NCBI RefSeq assembly: GCF_020520285.1
Contig: NZ_CP084742.1
Coordinates: forward strand, 1,426,001-1,490,000
Length of the DNA: 64,000 nt
Direction of reading: 5' to 3'
Source: Pseudomonas sp. L5B5
GTDB lineage: Bacteria > Pseudomonadota > Gammaproteobacteria > Pseudomonadales > Pseudomonadaceae
The stretch's first letter is position 1; each line of letters opens with the position of its first letter. The translations under genes were made by a program, and so were the position numbers. The notes under the pieces were generated by a model that was not told where the DNA came from, did not search any database, and was given only the letters and a program-made list of their open reading frames with translations. Below, piece after piece: positions 27,750 through 39,024 of this stretch.

Positions 27750-28709
27750 ATGAAGTTCAGCACCCAGTCCATTGCCCGCAAGCTCAAGTTCCACCAGTTG
27801 GTGGTCTTCGAGCAGGTGTTGAAAAGCGGCTCGCTGGTGCGGGCGTCCCAGGCCCTGAACCTGACACAACCGGCGGTGACCAAGATCATCCACGAACTGG
27901 AATCCTACTTCGAGGCGCCGCTGCTGGTGCGCAGCAATCGTGGGGTGACCGCCACCGAACTGGGCCACGTGGTGGTGCAGCGGGCCAAGTCCCTGCTGGC
28001 AGAACTGCGCGCCCTGACCGACGAGGTCAATGCCTTCCAGGAAGGCACCTCGGGGCATGTGATGGTGGGCACCCTGATCTCGGCCTCCACCTCGCTGCTG
28101 CCACGGGCCATTCAACTGCTCAAGCAGCGGGCTCCCGGCGTGCTGGTGTCGCTGCGAGTCGGCCAGATGGACCAGTTGTTCCCGGCGCTCGCGGTAGGTG
28201 ATGTCGACCTGGTGGTAGGCCGGGTGCCCGACGACTGGCACTGGCGCAGCGAGGCCCTGGAGGTCGAAGTGCTGTACCGCGAAGACCTGAGCATCGTCGC
28301 CGGCGCCCGGCACCCGATGCATCGGCAGGCCCCGGTCAGCCTCCAGCAATTGCACGCCTACCCCTGGGTCCTGCCAACGCGCGACTCACTGCTGCGCCGC
28401 ACCTCTGATCGACTGTTTGCCGACAATGGACTGTCGACCCCGGACAACGTCGCCGAGTCGCTGTCGATCCTGACCAACATCACGCTGATGCAGGACCAGC
28501 GCACCGTGGCGCTGATGCCCTTCGAAGCCTCCCGGCAGTTCATCCAGGCCGGCATGCTCAAGGCCTTCGATCTGGGGACCGCGCTGCAGTTCGGCGACAT
28601 CGGCTGCTTCAGTTCCGCCCAGCGCAACCTGGGGCCTGCCGCCCGGCTGTTTCGCGAATGCCTGGACCAGGCGCGAAACGAATCCATCACCGAAGAATCT
28701 CCGGCATGA
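27750..28709 (+). CDS. LysR-family regulator of the 3-hydroxyanthranilate cluster
   Basis: 319 residues. The N-terminal winged HTH is clear: FHQLVVFEQVLKSGSLVRAS then 'QALNLTQPAVTKIIHELESYFEAPLLVRSNRGVTATELG'. The effector domain begins about residue 95 (GHVMVGTLISASTSLLPRAI). The style is that of the GbpR/PcaQ-type LysR group. It is immediately upstream and in the same direction as the eight-gene catabolic operon, 107 bases away, so it is the likely activator responding to a pathway metabolite. The inverted ATTA-N5-TAAT at 28756-28768 in that gap is a possible half of its binding site. Confidence 0.9.
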   Translation: MKFSTQSIARKLKFHQLVVFEQVLKSGSLVRASQALNLTQPAVTKIIHELESYFEAPLLVRSNRGVTATELGHVVVQRAKSLLAELRALTDEVNAFQEGTSGHVMVGTLISASTSLLPRAIQLLKQRAPGVLVSLRVGQMDQLFPALAVGDVDLVVGRVPDDWHWRSEALEVEVLYREDLSIVAGARHPMHRQAPVSLQQLHAYPWVLPTRDSLLRRTSDRLFADNGLSTPDNVAESLSILTNITLMQDQRTVALMPFEASRQFIQAGMLKAFDLGTALQFGDIGCFSSAQRNLGPAARLFRECLDQARNESITEESPA

Positions 28710-28816
28710 TCCGCGCCATGTATTCCAAAAACCAATACCAAACCCGTTAATTTTGATTATTCACTAATACCTAGTCTTCCTACACTCGCCCCGAAACCCC
28801 TGTTTCGGAGGCTCAT
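28710..28816 (+). promoter_or_regulatory. Promoter region of the 3-hydroxyanthranilate operon
   Basis: The gap is AT-rich between 28720 and 28770 and contains ATTATTCACTAAT (28756-28768), an inverted pair with a five-base centre. LysR regulators bind T-N11-A boxes with short dyads, so this is a candidate site. A GGAGG site lies just before the GTG start of the first gene. Confidence 0.35.
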
Positions 28817-30277
28817 GTGTCCACTCCCCTGCTGCGCCATTTCATCGACGGCGAGTTTGTCGCCAGTACCAAGACCTTTGCCAACATCTCCCCCCTGGAC
28901 GGTCGGTTGCTGGGCCAGGTCTGCGAAGCCGACCAGCCCCTGGTCGAACGAGCGGTAGCCGCTGCCAAGGCCGCGCAAGCGGGCCCCTGGGCCGACTGCA
29001 GCACCAGCCAGCGCGCCGATATGCTGCTGAACATCGCCAAGGGTATCGAGCGACGCTTCGAGGCGTTCGTCGCGGCCGAAGTGGCCGATACCGGGCGCCC
29101 GGTGCAGCAGGCACGAACCCTGGACGTGGCACGGGCGGTGCAGAACTTTCGCACCTTCGCCGAACTGCTGCGCCAGTCCGGTGGCGAGTTCTTCGAGATG
29201 CGTGGCGCCGATGGCAATGATGTCTTCAGCTATAGCGTACGCAAGCCCCATGGTGTGGTAGCGATCATTTCACCCTGGAACCTGCCGCTGTTGCTGCTGA
29301 CCTGGAAAGTCGCCCCCGCCCTGGCCTGCGGCAACTCGGTGGTAGTCAAGCCCTCGGAAGAGACCCCGTCCTCCGCCACCCTGCTGGCCGAGGTGATGCA
29401 GGAGGCCGGGATCCCGGCCGGGGTCTTCAACCTGGTACACGGTTTCGGCCCGAATTCGGCTGGAGAATTCCTCACCACCCACCGTGACGTCGACGCCATC
29501 ACCTTCACCGGCGAATCCCGTACCGGCGCCACCATCATGAAAGCCGCCGCCGAAGGCGTGCGCGAGGTGTCCTTCGAGCTGGGAGGCAAGAACGCCGCCG
29601 TGGTCTTCGCCGACTGCGATTTCGAGGCCGCGGTGGCCGGGGTACTGCGCTCCAGCTTCACCAACTCCGGGCAGGTGTGCCTGTGCTCGGAACGGGTCTA
29701 CGTCGAGCGGCCGATCTATCAGCGCTTCGTCGCCGCCCTCAAGGCCGGGGCCGAACAGCTGAAGATCGGTTATCCGGACGAAGACGGGGTGAACATGGGT
29801 TCGCTGATCTCCCACAAGCACCGGGACAAGGTCCTGGGCTACTTCCAGCTGGCCCTGGAGGAAGGCGCAACCCTGGTCAGCGGCGGCGGCATTCCACAGT
29901 TCGGCGATGCCCGGGACCAGGGCGCCTACGTCCAGCCCACCCTCTGGACCGACCTGCCAGACCACGCCCGCTGCCTGCGCGAGGAAATATTCGGCCCGGT
30001 CTGCCACATCGCCCCGTTCGACACCGAGGAAGAAGTCCTGCGCCGGGTCAATGACTCGGCCTACGGCCTGGCCACGGCCCTGTGGACCCGCGACCTGAAG
30101 CGCGCCCACCAGCTGTCGCGGCGTTTCCACGTAGGCATGGTGTGGGTCAACACCTGGTTCCTGCGCGACCTGCGCACCCCGTTCGGCGGCACAAGGCTTT
30201 CGGGCCTGGGCCGCGAGGGTGGTCGCCACTCCCTGGATTTCTACTCCGAGATCACCACCATCTGCGTCAACCCCTGA
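28817..30277 (+). CDS. nbaE: 2-Aminomuconate-6-semialdehyde dehydrogenase
   Basis: 486 residues from a GTG with CGGAGG upstream. Aldehyde dehydrogenase fold: SPWNLPLLLLTWKVAPALAC near residue 152, the general base Glu in SFELGGKNAAVVFADCDF near 252, and the catalytic Cys in SFTNSGQVCLCSERVYVERP near 283-290. The NSGQVCLCSERVYV form is typical of the hydroxymuconic / aminomuconic semialdehyde dehydrogenases. It oxidises 2-aminomuconate semialdehyde to 2-aminomuconate with NAD+. It is the first gene of the operon whose order matches the nba cluster known from P. fluorescens KU-7. Confidence 0.88.
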   Translation: MSTPLLRHFIDGEFVASTKTFANISPLDGRLLGQVCEADQPLVERAVAAAKAAQAGPWADCSTSQRADMLLNIAKGIERRFEAFVAAEVADTGRPVQQARTLDVARAVQNFRTFAELLRQSGGEFFEMRGADGNDVFSYSVRKPHGVVAIISPWNLPLLLLTWKVAPALACGNSVVVKPSEETPSSATLLAEVMQEAGIPAGVFNLVHGFGPNSAGEFLTTHRDVDAITFTGESRTGATIMKAAAEGVREVSFELGGKNAAVVFADCDFEAAVAGVLRSSFTNSGQVCLCSERVYVERPIYQRFVAALKAGAEQLKIGYPDEDGVNMGSLISHKHRDKVLGYFQLALEEGATLVSGGGIPQFGDARDQGAYVQPTLWTDLPDHARCLREEIFGPVCHIAPFDTEEEVLRRVNDSAYGLATALWTRDLKRAHQLSRRFHVGMVWVNTWFLRDLRTPFGGTRLSGLGREGGRHSLDFYSEITTICVNP

Positions 30278-30287
30278 GGACCTCGAC

Positions 30288-31100
30288 ATGCATGCAGACC
30301 TCATCGAAGCGGCGCACCGCTTGCGCCAGGCCCAGCTCGACGGACAGCCCTGCGCTCCGGTGCGCGAGCTGATCGCCCGGGCCCGGGCCGAACAGCCGCA
30401 TACCTCCCTGGCCGACCTGGCCTACCAGGTGCAGCACTACAACACCCTCGCGGCCATCGATGCCGGACGGCGTCCGGTGGGCCACAAGGTCGGCCTGACC
30501 TCCCGCGCCGTGCAGCAGCAGCTGGGGGTGGGCCAGCCGGACTTCGGCCAGCTGTTCGCCGACATGGCCCGGGGCGACGGCCAGCCCATCGCCTGGAACG
30601 ACACCTGCCAGCCCAAGGTCGAGGCCGAGATCGTCCTGGTGCTGGAACACGACCTGCCCCATGAACGCCACACCCTGGCCGACCTGATCCGCGCCACCGC
30701 GTTCGCCCTGCCAGCCATCGAGATCGTCGGCAGCCGCATCGCCCAGTGGGACATCCAGTTGAGCGACACCATCGCCGACAACGCCTCCAGCGGGCTGTTC
30801 GTCCTCGGCGGTTGCCCGGTGCCCCTGGATCGCCTCGACCTGGTGCGCTGCGGCATGAGCCTGAGTCGAGGCGGCGAGCCGGTGTCGCTGGGCGCCGGCG
30901 CCGCCTGCCTAGACAACCCATTGAATGCAGCCCTGTGGCTGGCCGACACCCTGGCCCGCCTGGGCACGCCGCTGCGGGCCGGCGACATCCTCCTTACTGG
31001 CGCCCTGGGGCCCATGGTCGCGGTGCGACCGGGAGATCGCTTCACCGCGCATATCCAGGGCCTGGGCAGCGTCAGTGCTGCCTTCGCCAGCCCCCAATAG
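30288..31100 (+). CDS. 2-Oxopent-4-enoate hydratase (MhpD family)
   Basis: 270 residues from the ATG at 30288, ten bases after the dehydrogenase stop. FAH/MhpD fold markers: '[22 protein letters not shown]' near residue 61, [15 protein letters not shown] near 107 (metal-binding Glu pair), '[10 protein letters not shown]' near 144 and [12 protein letters not shown] near 164. It hydrates 2-oxopent-4-enoate to 4-hydroxy-2-oxovalerate. It is a paralogue of the decarboxylase at 33096, as in other meta-cleavage operons; these two enzymes usually work as a complex. Confidence 0.88.
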   Translation: MHADLIEAAHRLRQAQLDGQPCAPVRELIARARAEQPHTSLADLAYQVQHYNTLAAIDAGRRPVGHKVGLTSRAVQQQLGVGQPDFGQLFADMARGDGQPIAWNDTCQPKVEAEIVLVLEHDLPHERHTLADLIRATAFALPAIEIVGSRIAQWDIQLSDTIADNASSGLFVLGGCPVPLDRLDLVRCGMSLSRGGEPVSLGAGAACLDNPLNAALWLADTLARLGTPLRAGDILLTGALGPMVAVRPGDRFTAHIQGLGSVSAAFASPQ

Positions 31101-31113
31101 ACCGGAGCCACTC

Positions 31114-32052
31114 ATGAACAGAACCCTCAAGGCCGCGATCATCGGCTCGGGCAATATCGGCACCGACCTGATGCTCAAGATCCTGCGCCAGGCCCGTTAC
31201 CTGCAACTGACCGCCATGGTCGGCATCGACTCCGCCTCCGACGGCCTGGAGCGGGCCCGGCGCCTGGGCGTGGCCACCACCCACGAAGGGGTCGAAGGCC
31301 TGCTGCGCATGGCCGAGTTCGCCAGCATCGACATCGTCTTCGACGCCACCTCGGCCATCGCCCATCCGCACCACGAGGCTGTACTGCGCCGGGCCAGGCC
31401 GGGCATCCGCCTGATCGACCTGACCCCGGCGGCCATCGGCCCCTACTGCATCCCCGTGGTCAACCTGGAACAGCACCTGGACAGCCTCAACCTGAACATG
31501 GTGACCTGCGGTGGCCAGGCCACCATTCCCATGGTCGCGGCGGTCTCCCGGGTGGCGCCGGTGCACTACGCCGAGATCGTCGCCTCGATTGCCAGCAAAT
31601 CCGCCGGGCCCGGCACCCGGGCCAACATCGACGAGTTCACCGAGACCACCCGCCGCGCCATCGAGACCCTTGGCGGCGCTACCCGGGGCAAGGCCATCAT
31701 CGTCATGAATCCGGCCGAACCGCCGTTGATCATGCGCGACACCGTGCTGGTGCTCTCGGGCGCCGCCGATCAGCAGGAGGTCGCCGCCTCCATTACCACC
31801 ATGGCCGAAGCCGTGCAGGCCTATGTGCCCGGCTACCGGCTCAAGCAGCAGGTGCAGTTCGACCTGGTGCCGCCCTCCGCACCATTGCTGATCCCCGGCC
31901 TCGGGCGTTTCAGCGGGCTCAAGACCTCGGTGTTCCTCGAAGTCGAGGGCGCCGCCCATTACCTGCCGGCCTACGCCGGCAACCTCGACATCATGACCTG
32001 CGCCGCGCTGGCCACCGCCGAGCGCATGGCCCAATCGCTGCTGAACAACTGA
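31114..32052 (+). CDS. Acetaldehyde dehydrogenase (acylating), DmpF/MhpF family
   Basis: 312 residues from the ATG at 31114. The N-terminal Rossmann motif is '[19 protein letters not shown]', and the catalytic Cys is in [20 protein letters not shown] near residue 131. It converts acetaldehyde to acetyl-CoA with NAD+ and CoA. The aldolase gene follows 12 bases later; in this family the two subunits form a complex that channels acetaldehyde. Length is normal for the family. Confidence 0.95.
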   Translation: MNRTLKAAIIGSGNIGTDLMLKILRQARYLQLTAMVGIDSASDGLERARRLGVATTHEGVEGLLRMAEFASIDIVFDATSAIAHPHHEAVLRRARPGIRLIDLTPAAIGPYCIPVVNLEQHLDSLNLNMVTCGGQATIPMVAAVSRVAPVHYAEIVASIASKSAGPGTRANIDEFTETTRRAIETLGGATRGKAIIVMNPAEPPLIMRDTVLVLSGAADQQEVAASITTMAEAVQAYVPGYRLKQQVQFDLVPPSAPLLIPGLGRFSGLKTSVFLEVEGAAHYLPAYAGNLDIMTCAALATAERMAQSLLNN

Positions 32053-32064
32053 AGGAGCTTCGCC

Positions 32065-33099
32065 ATGACCTCCACCCCCGGCAACAAGCTCTACATCTCG
32101 GATGTGACCCTGCGTGACGGCATGCACGCGATCCGCCACCAGTACAGCCTGGACCAGGTCCAGGCCATAGCCCGGGCCCTGGACGCGGCCCGGGTCGACA
32201 GCATCGAGGTGGCCCACGGCGACGGCCTGCAAGGCTCCAGCTTCAACTATGGCTTCGGCGCCCACACCGACCTGGAATGGATCGAGGCGGTGGCCGATGT
32301 GCTGCAGCACGCCCGCATCGCCACCCTGCTGCTACCCGGCATCGGCACCGTGCACGACCTCAAGGCGGCTTACCAGGCGGGTGCCCGGGTGGTGCGGGTG
32401 GCGACCCATTGCACCGAGGCCGACGTCTCGCGCCAGCACATCGAATGCGCCCGGGAGCTGGGCATGGACACTGTCGGGTTCCTGATGATGAGCCACATGA
32501 CCAGCCCGGAAAACCTCGCGCTCCAGGCCCGGAAAATGGAAAGCTACGGCGCCACCTGCGTCTACGTGGTGGACTCGGGCGGAGCCATGAGCATGCAGGA
32601 CATCCGCCTGCGCTTTCGCGCCCTCAAGGCCGCGCTCAAGCCGGACACCGCCACCGGCATGCACGCCCATCACAACCTCGGCCTGGGGGTGGCCAACTCC
32701 CTGGTGGCGGTGGAGGAAGGTTGCCAGCGCATCGACGCCAGCCTTGCCGGCATGGGCGCGGGGGCCGGCAACGCGCCGCTGGAAGTGTTCATCGCCGCCG
32801 CCGACAAGCTCGGCTGGCACCACGGCACCGACCTGTACCGGCTGATGGACGCGGCCGACGATCTGGTTCGACCGCTGCAGGACCGACCGGTGCGGGTCGA
32901 CCGCGAAACCCTGGCCCTGGGTTATGCCGGGGTCTACTCCAGCTTCCTGCGCCACGCCGAAGTGGCCGCCCGCAAGTACCAGCTCAAGACCGTCGACATC
33001 CTGGTCGAACTGGGCCGCCGACGCATGGTCGGCGGCCAGGAAGACATGATCGTCGACGTTGCCCTCGACCTGCTCGCCGCCCGGGAGTCCCGCCCATGA
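32065..33099 (+). CDS. 4-Hydroxy-2-oxovalerate aldolase, DmpG/MhpE family
   Basis: 344 residues. HMGL-like barrel start '[20 protein letters not shown]' with the metal-binding Asp and catalytic His, '[22 protein letters not shown]', '[11 protein letters not shown]', and the metal-ligand pair in [20 protein letters not shown] near residue 197. It cleaves 4-hydroxy-2-oxovalerate to pyruvate and acetaldehyde, and passes the latter to the dehydrogenase encoded just upstream. It overlaps the next gene by four bases (ATGA). Confidence 0.95.
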   Translation: MTSTPGNKLYISDVTLRDGMHAIRHQYSLDQVQAIARALDAARVDSIEVAHGDGLQGSSFNYGFGAHTDLEWIEAVADVLQHARIATLLLPGIGTVHDLKAAYQAGARVVRVATHCTEADVSRQHIECARELGMDTVGFLMMSHMTSPENLALQARKMESYGATCVYVVDSGGAMSMQDIRLRFRALKAALKPDTATGMHAHHNLGLGVANSLVAVEEGCQRIDASLAGMGAGAGNAPLEVFIAAADKLGWHHGTDLYRLMDAADDLVRPLQDRPVRVDRETLALGYAGVYSSFLRHAEVAARKYQLKTVDILVELGRRRMVGGQEDMIVDVALDLLAARESRP

Positions 33100-33883
33100 G
33101 CCTCGACCTCGAACCCATCGCCCACGCCCTCGACCAGGCGGCGCGCACTGCCCGCGCCCTGCCCCAGTTCAGTCAGCACACCCCGTTCGACCTTGCACAG
33201 GCCTATCGGATCCAGCGCGCGTCCATGGCCCGCCGCTACGCCGACGGTGAACGCATGATCGGCCTCAAGCTGGGTTTCACCAGCCGGGCCAAGATGATCC
33301 AGATGGGCGTAGACAGCCTGATCTGGGGCTGGCTCACCGACGCCATGCTGGAAGAAGATGGCGGCACCCTGGACCTCGATCGTTACATCCATCCCCGAGC
33401 CGAACCGGAACTGTGCTTCCTGACCCGCCGCATCATCGACCGCCCCCTGACCCAGCTCGAAGCCGTGGACTATCTGGAGGCCGTGGCCCCGGCCATCGAG
33501 ATCATCGACTCGCGGTACGAAGCATTCAGGTTCAGCCTGGAAGACGTGGTCGCGGACAACTGCTCGTCGGCCGGGCTGGTGGTCGGTCCCTGGTCCCGGG
33601 ATTTCTCCACCCTGGCCAATGCCGGGGTGCTCATGCGCCTGGACGGCGCGCTGGTGGAGGCCGGTTCCACCGCGGCGATCCTCGGTCATCCGCTGCGCAG
33701 CGTGGTGCAGGCCTCGCACCTGCTGGCCCGGGATGGAATCAGCCTGCCCGCCGGCAGCCTGATCATGGCCGGGGCCGCCACCGCCGCCGTGCCCCTGTCC
33801 GCCGGGAACCATCTGCAGGTCGAGATCGCCGGCTACGGTGAATGCGCCTTCCACTGCCGCGACCAGTCCCGGGGAGAACGGCC

Positions 33884-33887
<4 letters not shown>
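33096..33887 (+). CDS. 2-Oxo-3-hexenedioate (4-oxalocrotonate) decarboxylase, DmpH family
   Basis: 263 residues from the ATG at 33096, overlapping the aldolase stop. FAH/MhpD fold markers: [20 protein letters not shown] near residue 54, '[14 protein letters not shown]' near 95, '[13 protein letters not shown]' near 133 and [13 protein letters not shown] near 155. It decarboxylates 2-oxo-3-hexenedioate, the product of aminomuconate deamination, to 2-oxopent-4-enoate. Overlaps the next gene by four bases, so the run 32065-34318 is one coupled block. Confidence 0.9.
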
Positions 33888-35879
<1,992 letters not shown>

Positions 35880-35978
35880 ACCTCCATTCCCCTCGCCACC
35901 CACCTCGCGGCACCGGCAATCGTGGTCATCCGGCGGGCTCCCCACGCCCGCCAGAAACAAAACCCATAAGGAGCCACC

Positions 35979-37322
35979 ATGTACGAGCGTACGCAAAACC
36001 TCACTGAACTCATCGACCGCAGCCCGCTGTCACTCCTGCAGATACGCGTGCTGTTGCTGTGTTTCCTGATTGTCCTGCTGGACGGTTTCGACACCGCCGC
36101 CATCGGTTACATCGCCCCGGAGCTGATCCACAGCTGGAACATCGAACGGGCACAACTGGCGCCAGTCTTTGGCGCGGGCCTGTTCGGCATGCTTCTGGGG
36201 AGTTTCTGTTTCGGCCCCCTGGCCGACCGCCATGGACGCAAGATCGTGCTGCTGAGCTGCGTCCTGATCTTTGCCCTGGGCACCCTGGCATCGGCACTGG
36301 CACCGAACATCGAAGTGCTGGGCATCCTGCGCTTCGTCACCGGCATCGGCCTGGGAGGCGTACTGCCCAACTGCATCACCCTGAGCTCGGAATACTCGCC
36401 GGCGCGGCGGCGCATGCTGCTGGTGACCCTGAGCTATTGCGGCTTCACCCTGGGCCTGGCCCTGGGCGGTGGCGTGGCCGCCGCGCTGCTCCCCCGGGTG
36501 GGCTGGCAGGGCCTGCTGCTGATGGGAGGCCTGGCGCCCTTGCTGCTGTTGCCGGTGCTCTACCTGGCCCTGCCGGAGTCGGTGTGCTTCATGGCCAACA
36601 GTCCACGCCACGCCGCCGCCCTGCGCGGGGTCGTCAGCCAGATCAGCGGCCGGACTGACTGGGAACGGGTGCGACTGGTCGGCGACGCCGGTGAGGCGGG
36701 CGCACGCGCTGCGTTCTCGGCGCTGTTCAGCCCGGGCCAGTTGGCCCGGACCCTGCTGCTGTGGCTGACCTTCTTCTGCTGCCTGTTCGTGTTCTACCTG
36801 CTGACCAACTGGCTGCCCACCGTGCTCCGGGCCAGCGGCTACGACACCGGCGGCGCGGCGCAGATCAGCGCGATGGTTCCCCTGGGTGGAGTGCTGGGCG
36901 GGATCGCCATGGCCCTGCTGATGGACCGTATCGGCGCCCTGCGCATCCTGCCCTGGCTGTGCCTGGTCGCGGCTGCCGCCCTGGCCCTGACGGGCAGCCA
37001 ACTGCACAGCGCGACCGGCACCCTGGTCATCGTGTTCCTCGCAGGTTTCAGCCTGACCGGCACCCTGAACAACCTCAGCGTGGTGGCGGCTACCCTTTAC
37101 CCCACCGCCTCCCGGGCCACCGGCGTGGCCTGGGCCCTGGCGGCCGGGCGTGGGGGATCGATTGCCGGCTCGATGCTGGGGGGCTGGATCTTCGGCAACG
37201 CCGGGGGCCTGGAGCACTTCTTCCTGTGGATTGCCGTTCCGGTGCTGTTGGCCGGGTTGGCCTTGGGGCTGATGAACCGCACTCGGCAAAGGTCGCAGAC
37301 CGAGGTCGAGCCCGCCGCTTGA
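35979..37322 (+). CDS. MFS transporter, aromatic acid:H+ symporter family
   Basis: 447 residues with about twelve membrane segments. AAHS signatures: LLDGFDTAAIGYIAPELIHS near residue 34 (the DGFD motif in TM1), 'GSFCFGPLADRHGRKIVLL' (loop 2-3) and GGVLPNCITLSSEYSPARRR near residue 128. It should import an aromatic acid with protons, probably anthranilate-type compounds given the operon before it, 99 bases upstream in the same direction. A GGAG site precedes the ATG. Confidence 0.92.
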   Translation: MYERTQNLTELIDRSPLSLLQIRVLLLCFLIVLLDGFDTAAIGYIAPELIHSWNIERAQLAPVFGAGLFGMLLGSFCFGPLADRHGRKIVLLSCVLIFALGTLASALAPNIEVLGILRFVTGIGLGGVLPNCITLSSEYSPARRRMLLVTLSYCGFTLGLALGGGVAAALLPRVGWQGLLLMGGLAPLLLLPVLYLALPESVCFMANSPRHAAALRGVVSQISGRTDWERVRLVGDAGEAGARAAFSALFSPGQLARTLLLWLTFFCCLFVFYLLTNWLPTVLRASGYDTGGAAQISAMVPLGGVLGGIAMALLMDRIGALRILPWLCLVAAAALALTGSQLHSATGTLVIVFLAGFSLTGTLNNLSVVAATLYPTASRATGVAWALAAGRGGSIAGSMLGGWIFGNAGGLEHFFLWIAVPVLLAGLALGLMNRTRQRSQTEVEPAA

Positions 37323-37467
37323 ATCAAGGCTCTGCGACTCGGACGGGCCGCCAGAGCATCGAAGAAAGCCGCGGCAATCCCCTAGGCCGTCGCTGCGGCA
37401 TCGACTCCAGGAGCCGACGATGCCGCGCCGGCGCGAGGCCACGGTATTGGGCGTTTCAAGTGTGTCT

Positions 37468-38790
37468 TCAGAAGATCTCGATCGGGTAGTCGGTGATCAG
37501 CCGGAACTCATCGATATTGCCCTCGCCCTGGGCCACATTCGCCCTGTGCCAGGTCTGGCGCAGGCGCAGACTCAGGTCCTTCCAGGGACCGGTCTGCACC
37601 ACATAACGCGCTTCGACGTTGATCTCCCGGTGTACCCCATCCTTGCCATACATCCCGGCGTAGGCGCTACCGGCCGGGGTGTGCGTGCCATCGATTCCGG
37701 AGCCCCGCAGGTAGCGGGCCATCAGGTTCAGGCCCGGCACCCCATAGCCAGCCACGGACAGGTCATAACGCAGTTGCCAGGAGCGCTCGTTGGGCCCATT
37801 GAAGTCCGAGTACTGCACCGAGTTGGGCAGGTAGATCGAGGCGCCCTGGTCGCGGCCGTTGCGACCGTTGCGGTCCAGGTCACCGACGCCCAGGTAGTCG
37901 AACGGGGTGTTGCCGTCGACGTTCTGCAAGGCCAGGGTCACACGGTGGGCGCCCAGGCCATAGAACACCGAAGCGCCGAGGGTAGTGTTGTCGATGGCCC
38001 CGGCCTTGGCCCGGCCCGTATCCAGGGTGCGATACAGGTTGAGGTCGAAGCCGGCGTGCCTGCCCTCCCCCCAGTCGGTACGGCCATTGAAATTGGCGTA
38101 GTACTGGTTCCAGATGTCCTGGAAACGCGCGGCATAGAGGCTGGCACCCAGGTCCTGGGTGAACTGGTACTGGCCACCGGCGTAGTCCACCGAGGGCGTG
38201 GTCGTGCCGGCATAGAAGGCCCACAGATCACCGTTGCCGTTGGTGGTGACGTGTCCGGTGGCGGAGGTGAAGTGCCCAACCTGCAACTTGAGCCTGTCCA
38301 GTTCCTGGCTATCCAGGGCAAAACCGGTGGCGGTTTCCGGGATCAGACGGTTGTGGCCAACGGCGAACACCGGGGTGTCCACTGACTGCTCGCCGTAACG
38401 CAGCACACTGTTGGAGAGCTTGATCTTGAGTGCCGCACCGGCCTTGGCGTATTCGTCCGCCGGCTTGCCGTTGTCGTGAATCGGCAAGTTGTAGGTGCCC
38501 GTCTTGCCGCCTGAGGCATCCAGCTTGAGCCCCAGGAAGGCGAAGGCCTCCACGCCTACGCCGACAGTGCCCTGGGTAAATCCCGAACTGAAGCGTCCGA
38601 TGAAGCCCTGGGTCCAGTCCTTGCGGTCGGCGCGACCGTCCTGGATGCTGCGGTTCAGGTAGTAATTGCGGGCCAGGACACTCAAGTGACTGTCCTCGAT
38701 GAATCCGGACTCGGCGGCCTGGGTGGTCCAGGGCACGCAACCCAGCAGCGGCAACAGCAACGGCGATAAGGAACGCGAGACAGAGGGCAT
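37468..38790 (-). CDS. OprD-family outer membrane porin
   Basis: 440 residues with a signal peptide ending about TTQAAE (residue 26) and the OprD start GFIEDSHLSVLARNYYLNRS. It has the repeated amphipathic strands and the family phrases 'EWTQGF'-like 'KDWTQGFIGRFSSGFTQGTVG', 'DNGKPADEYAKAGAALKIKLSN', 'RYGEQSVDTPVFA' and 'LRYDLSVAGYGVPGLNLMARYLRG'. OprD channels take up carboxylates such as basic amino acids, benzoate or vanillate. It is convergent with the MFS gene, so the two form an outer/inner membrane uptake pair for the same aromatic acid by context. It ends with Phe, as outer membrane proteins do. Confidence 0.93.
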   Translation of the reverse strand: MPSVSRSLSPLLLPLLGCVPWTTQAAESGFIEDSHLSVLARNYYLNRSIQDGRADRKDWTQGFIGRFSSGFTQGTVGVGVEAFAFLGLKLDASGGKTGTYNLPIHDNGKPADEYAKAGAALKIKLSNSVLRYGEQSVDTPVFAVGHNRLIPETATGFALDSQELDRLKLQVGHFTSATGHVTTNGNGDLWAFYAGTTTPSVDYAGGQYQFTQDLGASLYAARFQDIWNQYYANFNGRTDWGEGRHAGFDLNLYRTLDTGRAKAGAIDNTTLGASVFYGLGAHRVTLALQNVDGNTPFDYLGVGDLDRNGRNGRDQGASIYLPNSVQYSDFNGPNERSWQLRYDLSVAGYGVPGLNLMARYLRGSGIDGTHTPAGSAYAGMYGKDGVHREINVEARYVVQTGPWKDLSLRLRQTWHRANVAQGEGNIDEFRLITDYPIEIF

Positions 38791-38933
38791 GGCAGAACCT
38801 CGGGTGATTTATTGTTCTTGTCGTGGGTCATGCAGGGGACAGCCGTCCACGCCTGCGGTGGTCATCGGGCCACAGGAAGCGGACGAGCTTGGGAACGGCG
38901 GGCTCTGTGCAAGCCCGCTTCACGTCGTCACTG

Positions 38934-38957
38934 CTGCAGGCCGCGCACGGCCTGCAG
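38934..38957. repeat. 24-bp palindrome in the porin-permease gap
   Basis: CTGCAGGCCG-CGCA-CGGCCTGCAG is a perfect 10-bp stem with a four-base loop. It lies in the 234-base gap between the permease 3' end and the oprD start; GC-rich REP-like sequence continues to 39020. It may terminate or protect the permease transcript; no T-run follows. The gap must also hold the oprD promoter. Confidence 0.5.
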
Positions 38958-39024
38958 GAACGCCAGGGTTAGCGGGCCGTGCGCAACCTCGCAGGCCCGC
39001 CAGCGACTACAAGAGCGCGCCCGC